A stretch of DNA of 64,000 nucleotides from Argentina anserina (taxonomy: Eukaryota; Streptophyta; Magnoliopsida; Rosales; Rosaceae): the NCBI RefSeq assembly GCF_933775445.1, contig NC_065872.1:1488001-1552000 (forward strand). The letters are read 5' to 3'. Of this stretch, positions 63,093-64,000 are shown one piece after another. The notes under the pieces were generated by a model, which was not told where the DNA came from, did no database searches, and was given only the letters and a program-made list of their open reading frames with translations. Within the stretch, counting starts at the first letter, position 1; each line of letters starts with the position of its first letter. The position numbers were made by a program, and so were the translations under genes.

Positions 63093-63248
63093 TTAAGACC
63101 CCAAATGCCACACAAAAGTTAACTATATAACGTATTTACCTTACTGTCTTCTTCATCTTGATCCCTCATATTTACCACCCCACCAAATTCTTCAAACTCT
63201 GAAACCATAGAACTCTGCAGCTCTCAGTTTCTCACATTTACTTAGCAA
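63093..63248. promoter_or_regulatory. short upstream region of SEC11
   Basis: Only about 155 bp separate the Harbinger right end from the SEC11 ATG, so the element sits in or next to the SEC11 promoter. AACTATATAACG at 63120-63131 could be the TATA region. Confidence 0.45.
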
Positions 63249-64000
63249 ATGGGTTGGTTCGGGGACACCGTGGACTCCATCAAGTCAATTCAGATCAGGC
63301 AAGCTCTCACCCAAGCCATCAGTCTCGGTCAGTACCTATATTTATCATTTCAAAGTCTTCACCTTTTATTGTTTCGGATTCAAAGATTGCACCTTTACGA
63401 GTTATCTATGTGTTTCAGGCTTGATTGTCACTTCGGCGCTGATGATATGGAAAGGGCTGATTTTGATGACTGGGAGTGAATCACCTGTGGTGGTTGTGCT
63501 CTCTGAAAGCATGGAACCTGGGTTTGCTAGGGTGAGTCTGTCAATTTCTTTGTGGGAAACCCTGTTAATGTGTTTGAACAATGACTGTGTTCTATAGTTG
63601 GGTAAGAATTGAATGGCTAAGATGTGGTAGATTGTATGAAAATGGTGTATATAATGAAACTTTGGGAAGTATTTTAGTTATTCTAGTTGCAATGCGATTA
63701 CTCTTTTAGCTAAAAAGAATGTGGATGAATGGTGGTTAGTAATGTGTCTCTTTATTCGGGTCTTGGGGTTCAGAAGGAAGAACGCGGAATTTGTTACTAT
63801 AGCACATATTGGTGTTTTTCGTAGCCCTTGATTGGTTCACTTGCTTTTCATTTGAGTTTTGGACCTGACTATCTGTTATTTTACAATTGAATTGAATGCG
63901 CAAAAACTCGAGTGGTTTCTTTTACTCCTACTTTTTTGTTTGTTGGCTTGAATGTTGAGTCTCTTTCAGGGTGACATACTGTTCTTGCATATGAGCAAGG
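63249..64000 (+). CDS. SEC11: signal peptidase complex catalytic subunit SEC11 (5' part)
   Basis: Exons 63249..63327, 63419..63531 and 63970 onward, cut by the window end after about 74 residues. The product reads [20 protein letters not shown], one membrane span (about 26-44), then [20 protein letters not shown] and LFLHMSK. SEC11 is the catalytic subunit of the ER signal peptidase complex (peptidase S26B). The SESMEPG block contains the catalytic Ser (residue 57) before Met. The catalytic His and Asp region lies beyond the window. Splice sites are GT-AG and in phase. The Harbinger insertion ends about 155 bp upstream of its ATG. Confidence 0.92.

Overview
This window is nuclear DNA from a flowering plant. 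Genes are split by short GT-AG introns, intergenic DNA is AT-rich with microsatellites, and DNA transposons are scattered throughout. The families present (FLA, NPF, PPR, alkenal reductase, NUP205, GlcAT14) and the protein wording fit a eudicot. A rosaceous plant such as strawberry is my guess from the wording of the reductases; the sequence alone does not prove it.

Layout, left to right. A nine-exon polygalacturonase (743-2771, +) is followed by a hAT-like element (3358-4730) that sits inside a CT microsatellite, then a small cysteine-rich gene (about 5500-5907, +). The nucleoporin gene NUP205 fills 6129-21495 (-) with roughly 40 or more exons. Two tandem NADPH-dependent alkenal reductase genes follow (22876-24252 and 24776-26178, +). 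Next come a copia relic and an LEA_2/NHL pseudogene split by a 175-bp hAT MITE (27993-28738). After these lie an intronless PPR gene (29006-30463, +), a GlcAT14-type glycosyltransferase (30919-33570, -) and an intronless sugar-phosphate translocator (35598-36629, +).

Two tandem NPF6-like (NRT1/PTR) transporters occupy 38184-40800 and 43485-46196 (-), with a decayed exon of a third copy near 49.9 kb. The 49-56 kb stretch is accessory. It holds an orphan exon, two tRNA-Ser(AGA) genes about 5 kb apart, a 438-bp MITE, a fasciclin-like arabinogalactan protein (51940-52683, -), a broken RING-H2 gene, and a mosaic block at 55.38-55.83 kb assembled from copies of three nearby segments. SNU13 (56675-57975, -) carries an apparent 1-bp frameshift. 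A complete PIF/Harbinger element (59201-63092) with a TTA target duplication encodes both Harbinger proteins, but its transposase has two stop codons. The window ends in the 5' part of SEC11 (63249 onward, +).

These genes do not form a pathway. Loose themes are cell wall and AGP biology (polygalacturonase, GlcAT14, FLA), basic housekeeping (NUP205, SNU13, SEC11, tRNA) and transport (NPF pair, sugar-phosphate translocator). The most informative structures are recent local duplications and TE insertions with readable target duplications. I did not find a convincing new multi-gene system.
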